Shown piece by piece: positions 9,256 through 18,341 of a stretch of 64,000 bases of DNA. Both the position numbers and the translations under genes were made by a program. Under the pieces are notes generated by a model, which worked only from the letters and a program-made list of their open reading frames with translations, made no database searches and had not been told where the DNA came from. Each line of letters begins with the position of its first letter. The stretch's first letter is position 1. Origin of the DNA: Paenibacillus aquistagni (GTDB lineage Bacteria; Bacillota; Bacilli; Paenibacillales; Paenibacillaceae); the NCBI RefSeq assembly GCF_900177815.1, contig NZ_FXAZ01000001.1, forward strand, positions 1,550,001 to 1,614,000, read 5' to 3'.

Positions 9256-9284
9256 TGAAAAAACCAGCCATTTTTCAGGCTGGT
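9256..9284 (-). terminator. Terminator overlapping the stop codon of the FtsH-like gene
   Basis: On the - strand ACCAGCC-TGAAAAAT-GGCTGGT is followed by TTTTTT. The first arm encodes the last residues and the stop of the FtsH-like gene, so the stop codon lies in the hairpin. Confidence 0.85.
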
Positions 9285-10798
9285 AATTGTTTACTGTCAC
9301 ATAATAGACAACGGAACTGCTCTCCAGAGAGCGTCTCATCTTGAATCAGGATATCAAGCGAGCTTGTAAAGGTGGAACGGTGAGCTTCTAGCAGCTCTCT
9401 TGTACGGGTAATGAGCTGATCCAGTATCTCATTCATCTCTTTGGACAAAGCCTCCAATGAGACATGCTTGATCTTGACGATGCCAAGGTTCGTTAGACCC
9501 GAATTGACCATTGTTTCAACAATTTGCAGAGCTTGATCGAAATCTCCTTGTGAGCCTGTACTGCGATGTCCGTAGAACATCTCTTCAGCAACTGCGCCTC
9601 CGAGTGAGATCATAATCTGCTCTTCCAAATAAGGAAGAGTGTATAAATAACGATCATGCTGCGGCTGGTGTCGTACATAGCCAAGCGCTTGTCCCCGCGG
9701 ACTAAGGGATACCTGAGACACAGATTGAGGACGAAGGGACTCCGCTACGATGGCGTGGCCAAGTTCGTGCAGCGCAACGCGCTTGCGCTCTTCTTCATTG
9801 GTCTCGCGGTCTGTCTTCTCACCCATCATCACCTTGTCGATGGCATAAGACAAATGTCTGGCTTCAATCCATTCTCGCTGTTCTCGCATCGCATAGATTG
9901 CGGCTTCATTCAGCACGCTTTCAAGCTGTGCGCCAGAGAAATTAAATGTCTCCTCTGCAACCTTGTCCATATCCACATCCTCAGCCAACGGCTTATTCGC
10001 AGCATGCAGCTCCAAGATTTGCTTTCTGCCCTTCTTATCCGGCATGTCCACTTGAATATGCCGATCAAATCGCCCAGGTCGCAGCAAAGCCGGATCAAGC
10101 ATCTCCTTGCGGTTTGTTGCTGCCATAATTAGAATTCGAGGCGACTCCTGCTCATACAAGCCGTCCATCTCCGTAAGAAGCTGGTTGAGCGTCTGGTCAT
10201 ATTCTCGCTGCTGTCCGCCCTCGCGCTTGCCTCCAATCGCATCAATCTCGTCTATAAAGATGATGGCATTCGACTTCTTCTGCTTCTGAGCAGATTGCCG
10301 AGCCTCTTTGAATAAGGATCGAATGCGGCCTGCGCCCACACCGACATACATCTCAACAAATTCACTGCCTGATACGCCGATAAATACGGCATCGGAGTAA
10401 TTGGCTGCTGCCTTGGCCATCAGGGTCTTGCCTGTGCCTGGAGGTCCAGTCAGCAATATCCCCTTTATTGGACGTATGCCAAACTTGGCGATTTGCTCAG
10501 GCTTAATCAGAAAGTCAAGGGCTTCAATCAACTCATTCTTCGCACGATCTTGACCCCCAATTCCCTCGAACGAATACTTGCTTGAATGATCAGCCGAACG
10601 AGATGCTGCCGCTCCGCTGCGAAACAACTCTTTGCCATTGGCACCGCCACGGAATTTGACGGCCACAGCCAATAATCCAATTGCAGCGCCTGCGATTACA
10701 ATTGGCCATATGTTAAGTCCGATATAAGCCAAAAACAACAACAAGATAACAGCAAAACCAGCCGCCATCTCAGGCCATCTCAGATTGTGGTTCTTCAT
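9275..10798 (-). CDS. Compact FtsH-like membrane AAA+ zinc protease
   Basis: Predicted membrane-bound ATP-dependent metalloprotease (AAA+ / peptidase M41). 507 residues, shorter than housekeeping FtsH (~640). Two hydrophobic segments (about 12-28 and 31-49) are separated by only a few residues, so the extracytoplasmic domain of normal FtsH is absent. Then Walker A GPPGTGKT (118-125), Walker B IIFIDEID (179-186), second region of homology [21 protein letters not shown], and the zinc motif HELGH (344-348) with a likely third ligand in GDFDQA (~419). All catalytic motifs are kept, so it should be active. ATG at 10798 has AGGGGTG 7-8 nt upstream; the gene overlaps the preceding membrane-protein gene by 29 bases. 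It is probably a paralogue, not the essential ftsH. Confidence 0.88.
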   Translation of the reverse strand: MKNHNLRWPEMAAGFAVILLLFLAYIGLNIWPIVIAGAAIGLLAVAVKFRGGANGKELFRSGAAASRSADHSSKYSFEGIGGQDRAKNELIEALDFLIKPEQIAKFGIRPIKGILLTGPPGTGKTLMAKAAANYSDAVFIGVSGSEFVEMYVGVGAGRIRSLFKEARQSAQKQKKSNAIIFIDEIDAIGGKREGGQQREYDQTLNQLLTEMDGLYEQESPRILIMAATNRKEMLDPALLRPGRFDRHIQVDMPDKKGRKQILELHAANKPLAEDVDMDKVAEETFNFSGAQLESVLNEAAIYAMREQREWIEARHLSYAIDKVMMGEKTDRETNEEERKRVALHELGHAIVAESLRPQSVSQVSLSPRGQALGYVRHQPQHDRYLYTLPYLEEQIMISLGGAVAEEMFYGHRSTGSQGDFDQALQIVETMVNSGLTNLGIVKIKHVSLEALSKEMNEILDQLITRTRELLEAHRSTFTSSLDILIQDETLSGEQFRCLLCDSKQLPA

Positions 10799-11330
10799 TC
10801 GGCCACACCCCTATTCGGCTTCCATGAAGCGGAAGCACAATGGATTTGAATCCTGCCTTATCTGTTAAGCTGATATAAATATTTCGTTCATCCATAGCAG
10901 TATCCACCTTCACGGTTGGATCTTGTTTCATTAAATCTTGTAAGCGTGCCGGGATATCGCCATACCGCTGGTGGCTCATTGCCTCAGCTACTGAGAATAG
11001 CGCTGTTGACCAGAACTGCTCCAAATGCTCATTAGTAGCTTGATTCATAATGTTCACTTGAATATCGCGCGATTTCGCTTCTTTTCCTGCAAGCTTGTAT
11101 ACCTGCTCCATAATCGCAGCCAGCTTGCTCGGTGACTCAAGCGTCAATTGAACCTTCAATTCACTTGGGCTCCAAGCGACTTCAGCATGCTCTACATGCT
11201 CTATATTTGACAGTGCGGTGGCAAGCGGCTTCTCCATCCATTGAGCACGAAAGAATGTATAACCTCCAAACAGCACACCAGCACTTATAACCATAGTCAG
11301 TAAAAGTGGTACTACACGAATCCTCTTCAA
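10770..11330 (-). CDS. Membrane-anchored protein of unknown function beside the FtsH-like protease
   Basis: Not recognised. 186 residues with one N-terminal hydrophobic segment (about 6-26, VVPLLLTMVISAGVLFGGY) and an extracytoplasmic, mixed alpha/beta-looking remainder. The start is TTG at 11330: AGGGGGGAT lies 7-8 nt before it, while an overlapping ATG two bases earlier in another frame closes at once (ATG GAT TGA). The gene overlaps the FtsH-like gene by 29 bases, so the two are surely co-translated. By inference it could be a partner or substrate adaptor of that protease, which itself lacks an outside domain; nothing in the sequence proves this. Confidence 0.8.
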   Translation of the reverse strand: MKRIRVVPLLLTMVISAGVLFGGYTFFRAQWMEKPLATALSNIEHVEHAEVAWSPSELKVQLTLESPSKLAAIMEQVYKLAGKEAKSRDIQVNIMNQATNEHLEQFWSTALFSVAEAMSHQRYGDIPARLQDLMKQDPTVKVDTAMDERNIYISLTDKAGFKSIVLPLHGSRIGVWPNEEPQSEMA

Positions 11331-11511
11331 TCCATATCCCCCCTAATCACTATTTCGCTGACGGCGAGTATATAGGAAAGTATATCATATGAATCTATCA
11401 AACTGTGTATGCAATGGCTGGAAGAGCATTCAACTGCCTGCAATGTAGTTTCCCTCTTGCAGCAAACTCCTCCCTTCGCTGGAAGAATGACTTCACTTCT
11501 ATCATTCCAAC

Positions 11512-11550
11512 AAAAAAAAGCGCCAGACTCTTTGCTTCGAGTCTGACGCC
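11512..11550 (-). terminator. Strong intrinsic terminator after tseB
   Basis: - strand hairpin GGCGTCAGACTC / GAGTCTGGCGC followed by eight T residues, five bases after the tseB stop. A textbook terminator separating tseB from the membrane protein/FtsH-like pair. Confidence 0.93.
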
Positions 11551-11555
11551 CTATT

Positions 11556-12095
11556 CTATTGATTAGGCATGGCGTACGCATCACCTACGGGAGAACCATC
11601 GCTGAAGCGGAAAAATTGATAGTACACTCTTTTTTTTCCTTCTTCATCTTTTCGGCGAACTTGGGTTTCCCACACATATTCAGCTTTTTGATCCAGGTTC
11701 ACTTTATTCAAAGAAATACGTATAATGCTGGCTTCTGGATACAAGGCTTTCAGCTGATCTTGAATCTGAGCTTTTGTCTTGCCTTCCGACGCTTTAAAAG
11801 CCTTAACATCGTCATCCTGAACCCATACCAGCTGTTCTTCTCCACTCGCATCGGTCCCTCTGACTACATACGTCACCTTATCCCACACAGAACGCTCCAC
11901 ATCAAGCACCTGCTCCAGTTGAACAACCTGGTTAGCCTGTTCGATGGCCTTCTGCTCTTTGGCATTCTCCACCGAATCTATGGAGATCATATAGCGAATA
12001 AATAGGACAATTGCTAAAAGGAGCACGACTGCAGCGCCAAAAAACCATAACCCCGCCCGGTTGCGGCGTCTATATCGACTTCTACTTCTCACCAT
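11556..12095 (-). CDS. tseB: TseB/YpmB-type cell-wall elongation regulator (DUF5590)
   Basis: Single-pass membrane protein of the YpmB family, in B. subtilis linked to cell elongation through penicillin-binding protein PBP2A. 179 residues: a very basic N-terminus (RSRSRYRRRNR), one membrane helix (about 15-34) and an outside DUF5590/PepSY-like region with the VWVQDDD and AEYVWETQV stretches. In B. subtilis ypmB lies next to aspB-asnS-dnaD, so position supports the call. The ATG at 12095 follows GGTGGTG by about 8 nt and lies 14 nt after mtaD. The family assignment is confident; the function is by homology only. Confidence 0.82.
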   Translation of the reverse strand: MVRSRSRYRRRNRAGLWFFGAAVVLLLAIVLFIRYMISIDSVENAKEQKAIEQANQVVQLEQVLDVERSVWDKVTYVVRGTDASGEEQLVWVQDDDVKAFKASEGKTKAQIQDQLKALYPEASIIRISLNKVNLDQKAEYVWETQVRRKDEEGKKRVYYQFFRFSDGSPVGDAYAMPNQ

Positions 12096-12109
12096 GGGAA
12101 CAACACCAC

Positions 12110-13420
12110 CTAACGCGTTAGCAAGCCTTCGAACGCACGAGCTGCTTCATCGCGAATGCGCTCCTCATCCATGGTCAGGCATTGGCCATCCTTCACAATA
12201 TGCTTGCCATCAACAAATACATGGGCCACATCTCTGCCTGTAGCAGAATAAACCATATGCGATACAAGATCCGTATGCGGAAGCAGATGCGGCTGATCAA
12301 TATTAATCGCGATAAAGTCAGCCTTCATGCCAGCCTCCAATAGACCAACATCTTGAAGCTGAATCATCTTCGCGCCATTCACCGTAGCGATTCGCATCGC
12401 TTCAGCAGCAGGTACTGCGGTTGGATCGCCTGATACCCCTTTGTGAATCAAAGCGGTTAGGCGCATCTCATCAAACATATCAAGATTGTTGTTGCTTGCA
12501 GCCCCATCTGTTCCCAAGGAGACCTGAACACCAGCCCTCATCAGATCTGGAATCCGTGCAACTCCACTAGCAAGCTTCAAATTGCTAGCTGGGTTGTGGG
12601 ATACCCCAACGTTATACTTGGCCAGCACTTCAATCTCCTCATCCGTCAAATGCACCGCATGTGCCACAAATGATGGACGACTGAAGAATCCGAGCTTCTC
12701 TAAGTGAGCCACAGGTCTAAGGCCATAATCGGTTACATTCTGCTGAACCTCAGCCTCAGTCTCTGACATATGAGTATGAAGCATAAGATCAAGATCATGA
12801 GCCGCCTGTACAAACTTCTCGATAAACGCTGGTGGACAAGTATAAGGCGCATGTGGCGCCAGCATAGTCGTAATTCGTCCATTTGCCGCATGATTCCAAT
12901 CCTTAGCAAATTGAACAGCTTCCTGCAGCTTCTGCTGCTGAACCTCTTCACTGCAAAGGCCGATCGCGCCTCTCATCAGCGCAGCTCGAATTCCCGATTG
13001 CTCACATACCTTAGCCACTTCGTTCATATGGTCATACATGTCGACAAAAGTGGTCGTTCCTGTCTTGAGCATCTCAAGCACAGCCAGAGCAGTGCCTGCG
13101 CATACATCCTGATCGGTAAACTTCGCTTCCATCGGCCACATTTTATTTTGCAGCCACTCTTGAAGCACCATATCATCCCCGTAGCCGCGTAGCAGCGTCA
13201 TAGCAGCGTGACCATGTGTATTTACAAGGCCCGGCATGAAAAACAGCCTTGAGCCGTCCATTTCCTCTGCGTCATCTGCTGCATATTCTGAAGGCAGTGT
13301 TTCACCAACATATACAATGCGGTCCTCTTCTACAACCATGAAGCCTTGAAGGGTCGTTTGCTTTGAATCAGCACCTAACTGGGCAAATCTGCCGTTACGA
13401 ATGATTAACCGTTTCGCCAT
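12110..13420 (-). CDS. mtaD: 5'-methylthioadenosine / S-adenosylhomocysteine deaminase-type amidohydrolase
   Basis: Zinc amidohydrolase predicted to deaminate methylthioadenosine and S-adenosylhomocysteine. 436 residues. Metal-site motifs in order: NTHGHAAMTLLRG, APHAPYTCP, LHTHMSETEAE, and SLGTDGAASNNNLDMF. The frame extends upstream, but the family N-terminus MAKRLIIRNG begins at 13420 after AAAAAGTGGAG, overlapping the rex stop by 26 bases. Related chlorohydrolase/cytosine-deaminase-like enzymes share these motifs, so the substrate is inferred. If it acts on methylthioadenosine it would compete with, or bypass, the salvage route represented by mtnWXB at the window start. Confidence 0.82.
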   Translation of the reverse strand: MAKRLIIRNGRFAQLGADSKQTTLQGFMVVEEDRIVYVGETLPSEYAADDAEEMDGSRLFFMPGLVNTHGHAAMTLLRGYGDDMVLQEWLQNKMWPMEAKFTDQDVCAGTALAVLEMLKTGTTTFVDMYDHMNEVAKVCEQSGIRAALMRGAIGLCSEEVQQQKLQEAVQFAKDWNHAANGRITTMLAPHAPYTCPPAFIEKFVQAAHDLDLMLHTHMSETEAEVQQNVTDYGLRPVAHLEKLGFFSRPSFVAHAVHLTDEEIEVLAKYNVGVSHNPASNLKLASGVARIPDLMRAGVQVSLGTDGAASNNNLDMFDEMRLTALIHKGVSGDPTAVPAAEAMRIATVNGAKMIQLQDVGLLEAGMKADFIAINIDQPHLLPHTDLVSHMVYSATGRDVAHVFVDGKHIVKDGQCLTMDEERIRDEAARAFEGLLTR

Positions 13421-14066
13421 TCTCCACTTTTTCCTTTCCATCTTCTTCTTGCAAATAATAGGCAAGACTGAATAAGTCTGTCGTAAAGTCTGCTGCGTGC
13501 ACTCTAATATGTGAAGGAACCTTCAGGATGACTGGTGCAAAGTTCAATATCGCCTCTACCCCAGCTTCCACAAATTGATCAGCAACATGCTGCGCTTCTG
13601 GAGCCGGCACTGTAATGATACCAATGCGAATATTCAATCTACGGACCGTATCTCTGAGATCGTCCATAGCCATTACGGTCAAATTGTTAATCTGTGATCC
13701 AACCTTATTCGGCATAGCATCGAACACAGCCACAATCTTCATGTTGTCATTAAGATAGACAGAATAGTTGCAGAGCGCATGCCCTAGCTTACCTGCACCG
13801 ACCAAGCCAACATGAACCTCTTGATCCAATTTTAGAATGTGGCGAATCTGCTCAATGAGGTAAGACACATCATAACCGATTCCTTTTCTTCCAAAATCTC
13901 CGAAATAAGCAAGATCTTTTCGAATTTGAGCAGGATTCAGGTCCAGCTTCTGCCCTAGGTCCTGCGAAGACACTGTCAGCACTTCACGCTGCTTCAATTC
14001 CATCAGATGCCGCAAATAAATCGGCAAGCGTCTGACAACGGCCTCAGAAATCTTAAGAGTTTTCAT
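13395..14066 (-). CDS. rex: Redox-sensing transcriptional repressor Rex
   Basis: Repressor that senses the NADH/NAD+ ratio and controls fermentation and respiration genes. 223 residues: an N-terminal winged helix (DLGQKLDLNPAQIRKDLAYFGDFG would span the recognition region) followed by a Rossmann domain with GLVGAGKLGHAL and a C-terminal swapped helix (FTTDLFSLAYYL). GGGAGGAG lies about 11 nt before the ATG. It overlaps mtaD by 26 bases. Possible targets nearby are ackA/hbd and qcr, but I saw no convincing consensus Rex operator before them. Confidence 0.95.
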   Translation of the reverse strand: MKTLKISEAVVRRLPIYLRHLMELKQREVLTVSSQDLGQKLDLNPAQIRKDLAYFGDFGRKGIGYDVSYLIEQIRHILKLDQEVHVGLVGAGKLGHALCNYSVYLNDNMKIVAVFDAMPNKVGSQINNLTVMAMDDLRDTVRRLNIRIGIITVPAPEAQHVADQFVEAGVEAILNFAPVILKVPSHIRVHAADFTTDLFSLAYYLQEEDGKEKVENGETVNHS

Positions 14067-14117
14067 ATAAAAGCGGCTCCTCCCAATAATGTATTCTAAT
14101 AGTTCTTGTCCGCGAGC

Positions 14118-16970
14118 TTATTCTTGTTCTTCGAACCATGCCTCAATGCGAGGGACAAGCTGATCTGTAGCCATATGCTCCATCTTAGGACCTGGCAGCG
14201 AGTATAAGAAATGCTTGCCATAACTCGTCTCGATCACTCTCGTATCATAAATAATAACGATCCCCTTGTCTTGAGATGTTCGTACAAGGCGCCCGAATCC
14301 CTGCTTGAAGCGAATGACAGCTTGCGGTACCGCAAGCTTGCGAAACGGATTCTGCTTATTGCGCTTTAACCGCTCAGATTTGGCTTCAAAAAGCGGGTGA
14401 TTCGGCGGTTGAAACGGCAGCCTGACAATTGCAAGACAAGTCAACGCTTCCCCAGGAATATCTACCCCTTCCCAGAAGCTGCTCGTTCCAAGCAGGACGG
14501 AAGCGGAGTTCTCCTGGAAGCGCTTTGTCAGCTTGCTGCGGTTGCCGCTGTCCATGCCTTGGCCCAAAACTTGTATGCCGTCCGGCTGCAAAGCGTCCTT
14601 CAACGGCTCGTATACATCCTTAAGCATGCGATAGGATGTAAACAACACGAGCATTCGGCCTTTGGTCACGCGCGCAACCTCAGCCAAGGACTCCGCAAGT
14701 TTACCGTTAAAATGAGCATCATAAGCTCCCCGCACGGTCGGGAAATCTCTTGGTATGACGACGAGCGCTTGCTCTCGATAGCGAAAAGGCGAAGGGAGGA
14801 TAACATCATTTAGCCGTCCGCTCGCTTTTGCATCCTTAAGCCCGATCTGCTCTTCTATATACTGAAAAGACTTGTCCACAGACAGTGTTGCCGAAGTTAA
14901 GATAACACTTTTCTTCGGCTCGAAGAAATAACGATTCAGCTGTTCGCTAACATCGACAGGCACCGCATACATTTGCACGGATTTGAATTTGAACTGCGCA
15001 TTGGCCTCCATCCAGTACACAATATCTGGATCAGTGCCTTGGATGAACTGTCTAAATTCATCCCGTACTGCTGCGATCTCCTTGAAAAGGCCTGCTACAT
15101 CTACAACAGCGCCTTGAAGCTCCTCATCATCGATATCCTTCCATTCGTTGACAAGCTTCTCTCCCGTACGTACGATATCATTTAGTCTAGTATGAACGTC
15201 CTGCTCCAACTCATGAACCGCATTCCATGAATCCGGCCGACTTGAAGCTTTCAGACGCAGCACGGTCTGACCCGCTTCAGCTTGTCCGGATTCAGCTGAC
15301 GGCATGAGCTGATACAAAGCTTCATACAGCCTATCCCACACTTCGCGTGCATCCATAAGCTGTGCGTACTGCTTCTCAATACCTTCTGCCCAAATAAGCG
15401 CCTTCTCATTGCCGGATAGACGAAGCTTGGTCTGTAGAAGAGCAAGTGCTCCATTCTTACTATCTTTAAACAATTGAACAAACGGATGAATCAAGGAGAA
15501 ATATTGCAGATGAACCCCGAGATGCTTGCCTGCTGTCTCTTCAAAATGGTGCGCTTCATCAATGACCAAATGTTCATAGGTTGGCAGCAATCGATGGTCC
15601 GCAATCACATCTGTAAAGAGCAAGGAATGGTTTGTAATCACCACATCAGACAAATTAGCGTCATTTTTGGCACGATGATAGAAGCAGCGCCTAAACCAAG
15701 GACAAGCTCGATTCAGGCATGAATCACTGTCACTTGCAACCGTATCCCAGAATTCAGGTCCCTTGTGAATGAGATGCAGTTCTTCATCATCACCTGTCTC
15801 GGTCTCGCTAAGCCATACCATCATCTGCGCCGCGGTCAGCACATCATCTCTTGCATGGACAAATTCTCTATAGTTAATCTTATGCTCGAATTTGCGCAAA
15901 CACAAATAGTGGCTTCTCCCCTTCAAGATCGATGCTTGGAAGGGAACAGGCACAATCTTGGCTAAGAGCGGCAAATCCCGCTGTCTGAGCTGCTCCTGAA
16001 GATTGATCGTGTGTGTGCTAACAATCACTTTCTTTTCGTTCTTAACACTATGATAAATCGAAGGGAGCAAATACCCTAGCGACTTACCGGTTCCTGTACC
16101 CGCTTCTATGAGAAGGTGGCGATCCTCCTCCAAACACTCATTAACAGCGTTAAACATCTGTTCCTGCGCATCGCGCGTCTCATAATTAGCTAACTGCTCT
16201 TGAAGATTATTCTTGATCTGCTCCATAAAGCTCTTAAATGATACATCTTCTAGAGAAACGTCCTCCAATCCTTCTCGAGGCGGCAATTCATCTGTCCAAT
16301 CTTGAACCTTGAAGGCAATCTGCCGGAAGGGATTGACCTCGCCTTCGAATTGGAGCCTTGCTGCATCTTGCTCGCGCTCCAGCAGCTTATTGTACAGAAG
16401 CCAGCCAAGGTCACGCTCCTCCTCGCCCAGCAGATCTACGATTCGCTGAAGGGTTAGCAGCGGAAGGTCATCTATAGCCTTAAGACAGCGGATAAGAATA
16501 TCCGCCGTTGCGAGCGCATCACTATCTGCTTGGTGGGGCCGATCATGGACGATGCCAAAATGATTCGCTACAATGCTGAGCTGATAGGAGGTCAACGATG
16601 GGAACAAAATTCGCAGCAGTTCAATGGTATCTAGAATTCGCCCCGTAAACGGCAAATATCCCGTACTTTCCAAAGCTTGCTTTAAGTATTGAAAATCAAA
16701 TGCCACATTGTGGCCGACAAGAACGACATCATTCAATAGAGGAACCATGCCGGTCATTGCCTCGTCAAGATCAGGGGCATCTTTGACCATCTGATCTGTT
16801 ATTCCGGTTAATTGGGTGATGAATTCAGGGATGGATACGCTGGGCCGTACCAAGGTATGATATTCATTCTCAATCTTAAGCTCATCACTAAGAACAACCA
16901 GTCCAATCTGGATAATCTCATCGCCAGGCTGGTTGCCAGTCGTTTCAAAGTCCAAAACGGCAAATCTCAT
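14118..16970 (-). CDS. dinG: DinG-family helicase fused to a DnaQ-like 3'-5' exonuclease
   Basis: 950 residues. Residues 1-170 form a DEDDh exonuclease: D7 and E9 in DFETTG, HNVAFDF near 87, HQADSDALAT near 146. Residues ~260-950 form an XPD/DinG superfamily 2 helicase: Walker A EAGTGTGKS (~289-297), DEAH at 471-474, and C-terminal motifs VLLGTSSFWEG and GFGRLVRT. Four cysteines at 357, 418, 423 and 429 lie where the iron-sulphur domain of DinG/XPD enzymes is expected. The frame opens at 17006, but AGAGGAA precedes the ATG at 16970, which also starts the exonuclease fold. Order dinG-panD matches B. subtilis apart from one extra gene between. Confidence 0.93.
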   Translation of the reverse strand: MRFAVLDFETTGNQPGDEIIQIGLVVLSDELKIENEYHTLVRPSVSIPEFITQLTGITDQMVKDAPDLDEAMTGMVPLLNDVVLVGHNVAFDFQYLKQALESTGYLPFTGRILDTIELLRILFPSLTSYQLSIVANHFGIVHDRPHQADSDALATADILIRCLKAIDDLPLLTLQRIVDLLGEEERDLGWLLYNKLLEREQDAARLQFEGEVNPFRQIAFKVQDWTDELPPREGLEDVSLEDVSFKSFMEQIKNNLQEQLANYETRDAQEQMFNAVNECLEEDRHLLIEAGTGTGKSLGYLLPSIYHSVKNEKKVIVSTHTINLQEQLRQRDLPLLAKIVPVPFQASILKGRSHYLCLRKFEHKINYREFVHARDDVLTAAQMMVWLSETETGDDEELHLIHKGPEFWDTVASDSDSCLNRACPWFRRCFYHRAKNDANLSDVVITNHSLLFTDVIADHRLLPTYEHLVIDEAHHFEETAGKHLGVHLQYFSLIHPFVQLFKDSKNGALALLQTKLRLSGNEKALIWAEGIEKQYAQLMDAREVWDRLYEALYQLMPSAESGQAEAGQTVLRLKASSRPDSWNAVHELEQDVHTRLNDIVRTGEKLVNEWKDIDDEELQGAVVDVAGLFKEIAAVRDEFRQFIQGTDPDIVYWMEANAQFKFKSVQMYAVPVDVSEQLNRYFFEPKKSVILTSATLSVDKSFQYIEEQIGLKDAKASGRLNDVILPSPFRYREQALVVIPRDFPTVRGAYDAHFNGKLAESLAEVARVTKGRMLVLFTSYRMLKDVYEPLKDALQPDGIQVLGQGMDSGNRSKLTKRFQENSASVLLGTSSFWEGVDIPGEALTCLAIVRLPFQPPNHPLFEAKSERLKRNKQNPFRKLAVPQAVIRFKQGFGRLVRTSQDKGIVIIYDTRVIETSYGKHFLYSLPGPKMEHMATDQLVPRIEAWFEEQE

Positions 16971-17036
16971 TCTCACAATTCCTCTCGACTCTAATGCTTT
17001 TAGCATAACAGATGTGCGCTCATTTGGAAATGACTA

Positions 17037-17069
17037 GAGGGCAACATCTTGCGAAAAGATGTTCCCCTC
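17037..17069. terminator. Stem-loop between the TPR gene and dinG
   Basis: GAGGG-x-AACATCTT / AAGATGTT-x-CCCTC with a four- to five-base loop, 8 nt after the TPR gene stop. A very stable hairpin but no U-rich tail, so termination is uncertain. Confidence 0.45.
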
Positions 17070-17077
17070 CTGCCTGT

Positions 17078-17839
17078 TCAAGCCATATATTCCATTCTCT
17101 TCTCCCCGTATTGAAGGCTGCCGCTGTTCAGCATACATACCTTAATATTTGAGATTGGCTCAGGTATGGTTGGATCTGCAAAATGGGATTTCTGGAAGTA
17201 ATGCTGAGCTTTCTCCGTATTTTTTTGCATGGCGGATATGCATCCAAGAGCATTGTACGCTAGTGCCTTTAGTTTATTATTGTCTGTTAGTGGAATCATA
17301 AAATGAAAATGATTGCAGGCTTCTTGAGCACGTCCTAACAGCAAATAGGAATAACCAAGATAAATGCGCGCCTTCATCGAATCGGGCTGAATGCGAACTG
17401 CTTGTTCCAGATGCCTGATTGCATGACTATACATTTTAAGCACAAAATACCCTTGTCCACACTGTATGGCTTCTTCGCTCTCTGTCTCGTCAATAACAAC
17501 TGCCGGTTTTACCGCTATTTTATCCTGGCAAGCTTGAAGCAGCTTAGCTGAGGATGCAGGGTTCCCAGACATTCCTGCCTCTGTCGAAGACGATCCAGCT
17601 GATGCTTGATTCATTCCTCCTTGAGCGGTGAAATGAACAGCATCGATATTGTTTTGAGTGCGAACAAGTGCCAGCTTCTCTTCAAAGCGAAGCCACTCCT
17701 CCACAATTTGGTCACTCATGGAGTGAAGCAACGTTAACTGTTGGTCGAGTTCTTGTTTTTCCTTATCCTTTGCTGATGGATAATGCTTCAAGATATCATC
17801 GAGCAACTCATTCATCGTCGCGAACATGTGCTGCAACAC
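17078..17839 (-). CDS. TPR-repeat protein of unknown function
   Basis: 253 residues, no signal peptide or membrane segment. An N-terminal helical part (1-70) is followed by a Ser/Gly/Ala-rich linker (~75-100) and then three TPR-like helix pairs: GYFVLKMYSHAIRHLEQAV, IYLGYSYLLLGRAQEACNHF, and AYNALGCISAMQKNTEKAQ. TPRs are protein-binding scaffolds; the partner is unknown. The GTG at 17839 has AAGGTGGG 7 nt upstream; a TTG and an ATG follow within four codons. It sits between panD and dinG, where B. subtilis has no gene, and could be a response to neighbouring cell-cycle or repair genes only by guess. Confidence 0.8.
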   Translation of the reverse strand: MLQHMFATMNELLDDILKHYPSAKDKEKQELDQQLTLLHSMSDQIVEEWLRFEEKLALVRTQNNIDAVHFTAQGGMNQASAGSSSTEAGMSGNPASSAKLLQACQDKIAVKPAVVIDETESEEAIQCGQGYFVLKMYSHAIRHLEQAVRIQPDSMKARIYLGYSYLLLGRAQEACNHFHFMIPLTDNNKLKALAYNALGCISAMQKNTEKAQHYFQKSHFADPTIPEPISNIKVCMLNSGSLQYGEKRMEYMA

Positions 17840-17957
17840 GTTTCATCCCACCTTCTGCTGTGATGCTTACGATTGTTGTGCGGCTCATGTTCATTTTGTG
17901 TACAGAGGGGCTATTTCATCCGAACCAATGTTTCCTGCCTCACGCCAGCATCTTCAA

Positions 17958-18341
17958 TTAGCGAATGGTTGCATGCAGCTCTTCCTTTGCAATTTCAACC
18001 GGCTGATTGCGGTCATTGACAAACACCACTTTAGGATCGTATGCTCTGGCTTCCTCATTCGTCATGGTGGCATAAGAGATAATAATGACATTGTCTCCAG
18101 GCTGTACCAAGCGAGCAGCGGCGCCATTCAAGCAAATCACTCCAGAATGCCGCTTGCCGGTAATGACATATGTCTCGAGGCGCGCTCCATTATTATTATT
18201 GACAATTTGAACTTTTTCATTAGGCAGAATGTCAGCTTGCTCCATCAGCTCTTCATCAATCGTAATACTGCCTACATAATTCAGATTAGCCTCTGTGACG
18301 GTGGCGCGGTGGATCTTCGATTTCATCATTTCACGGAACAT
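17958..18341 (-). CDS. panD: Aspartate 1-decarboxylase
   Basis: Pyruvoyl enzyme that makes beta-alanine from aspartate for pantothenate. 127 residues, made as a pro-enzyme that cleaves itself between Gly24 and Ser25; with the start at 18341 the YVGSIT motif places G24-S25 exactly as in the family. Other family features: [14 protein letters not shown] near the N-terminus and [12 protein letters not shown] in the middle. AAAGGGG lies 10 nt before the ATG. It overlaps panC by 16 bases, closing a panB-panC-panD operon. Confidence 0.96.
   Translation of the reverse strand: MFREMMKSKIHRATVTEANLNYVGSITIDEELMEQADILPNEKVQIVNNNNGARLETYVITGKRHSGVICLNGAAARLVQPGDNVIIISYATMTNEEARAYDPKVVFVNDRNQPVEIAKEELHATIR

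Noticed and set aside
9130..9260. Rex operator upstream of hbd
   Set aside because: TTGT and ACAA elements occur, but no sequence fits TTGTGAA-N4-TTCACAA.
11327..11584. 85-codon - strand frame between tseB and the membrane-protein gene
   Set aside because: It runs through the tseB terminator and ends in the TTG start region of the next gene; no ribosome site.
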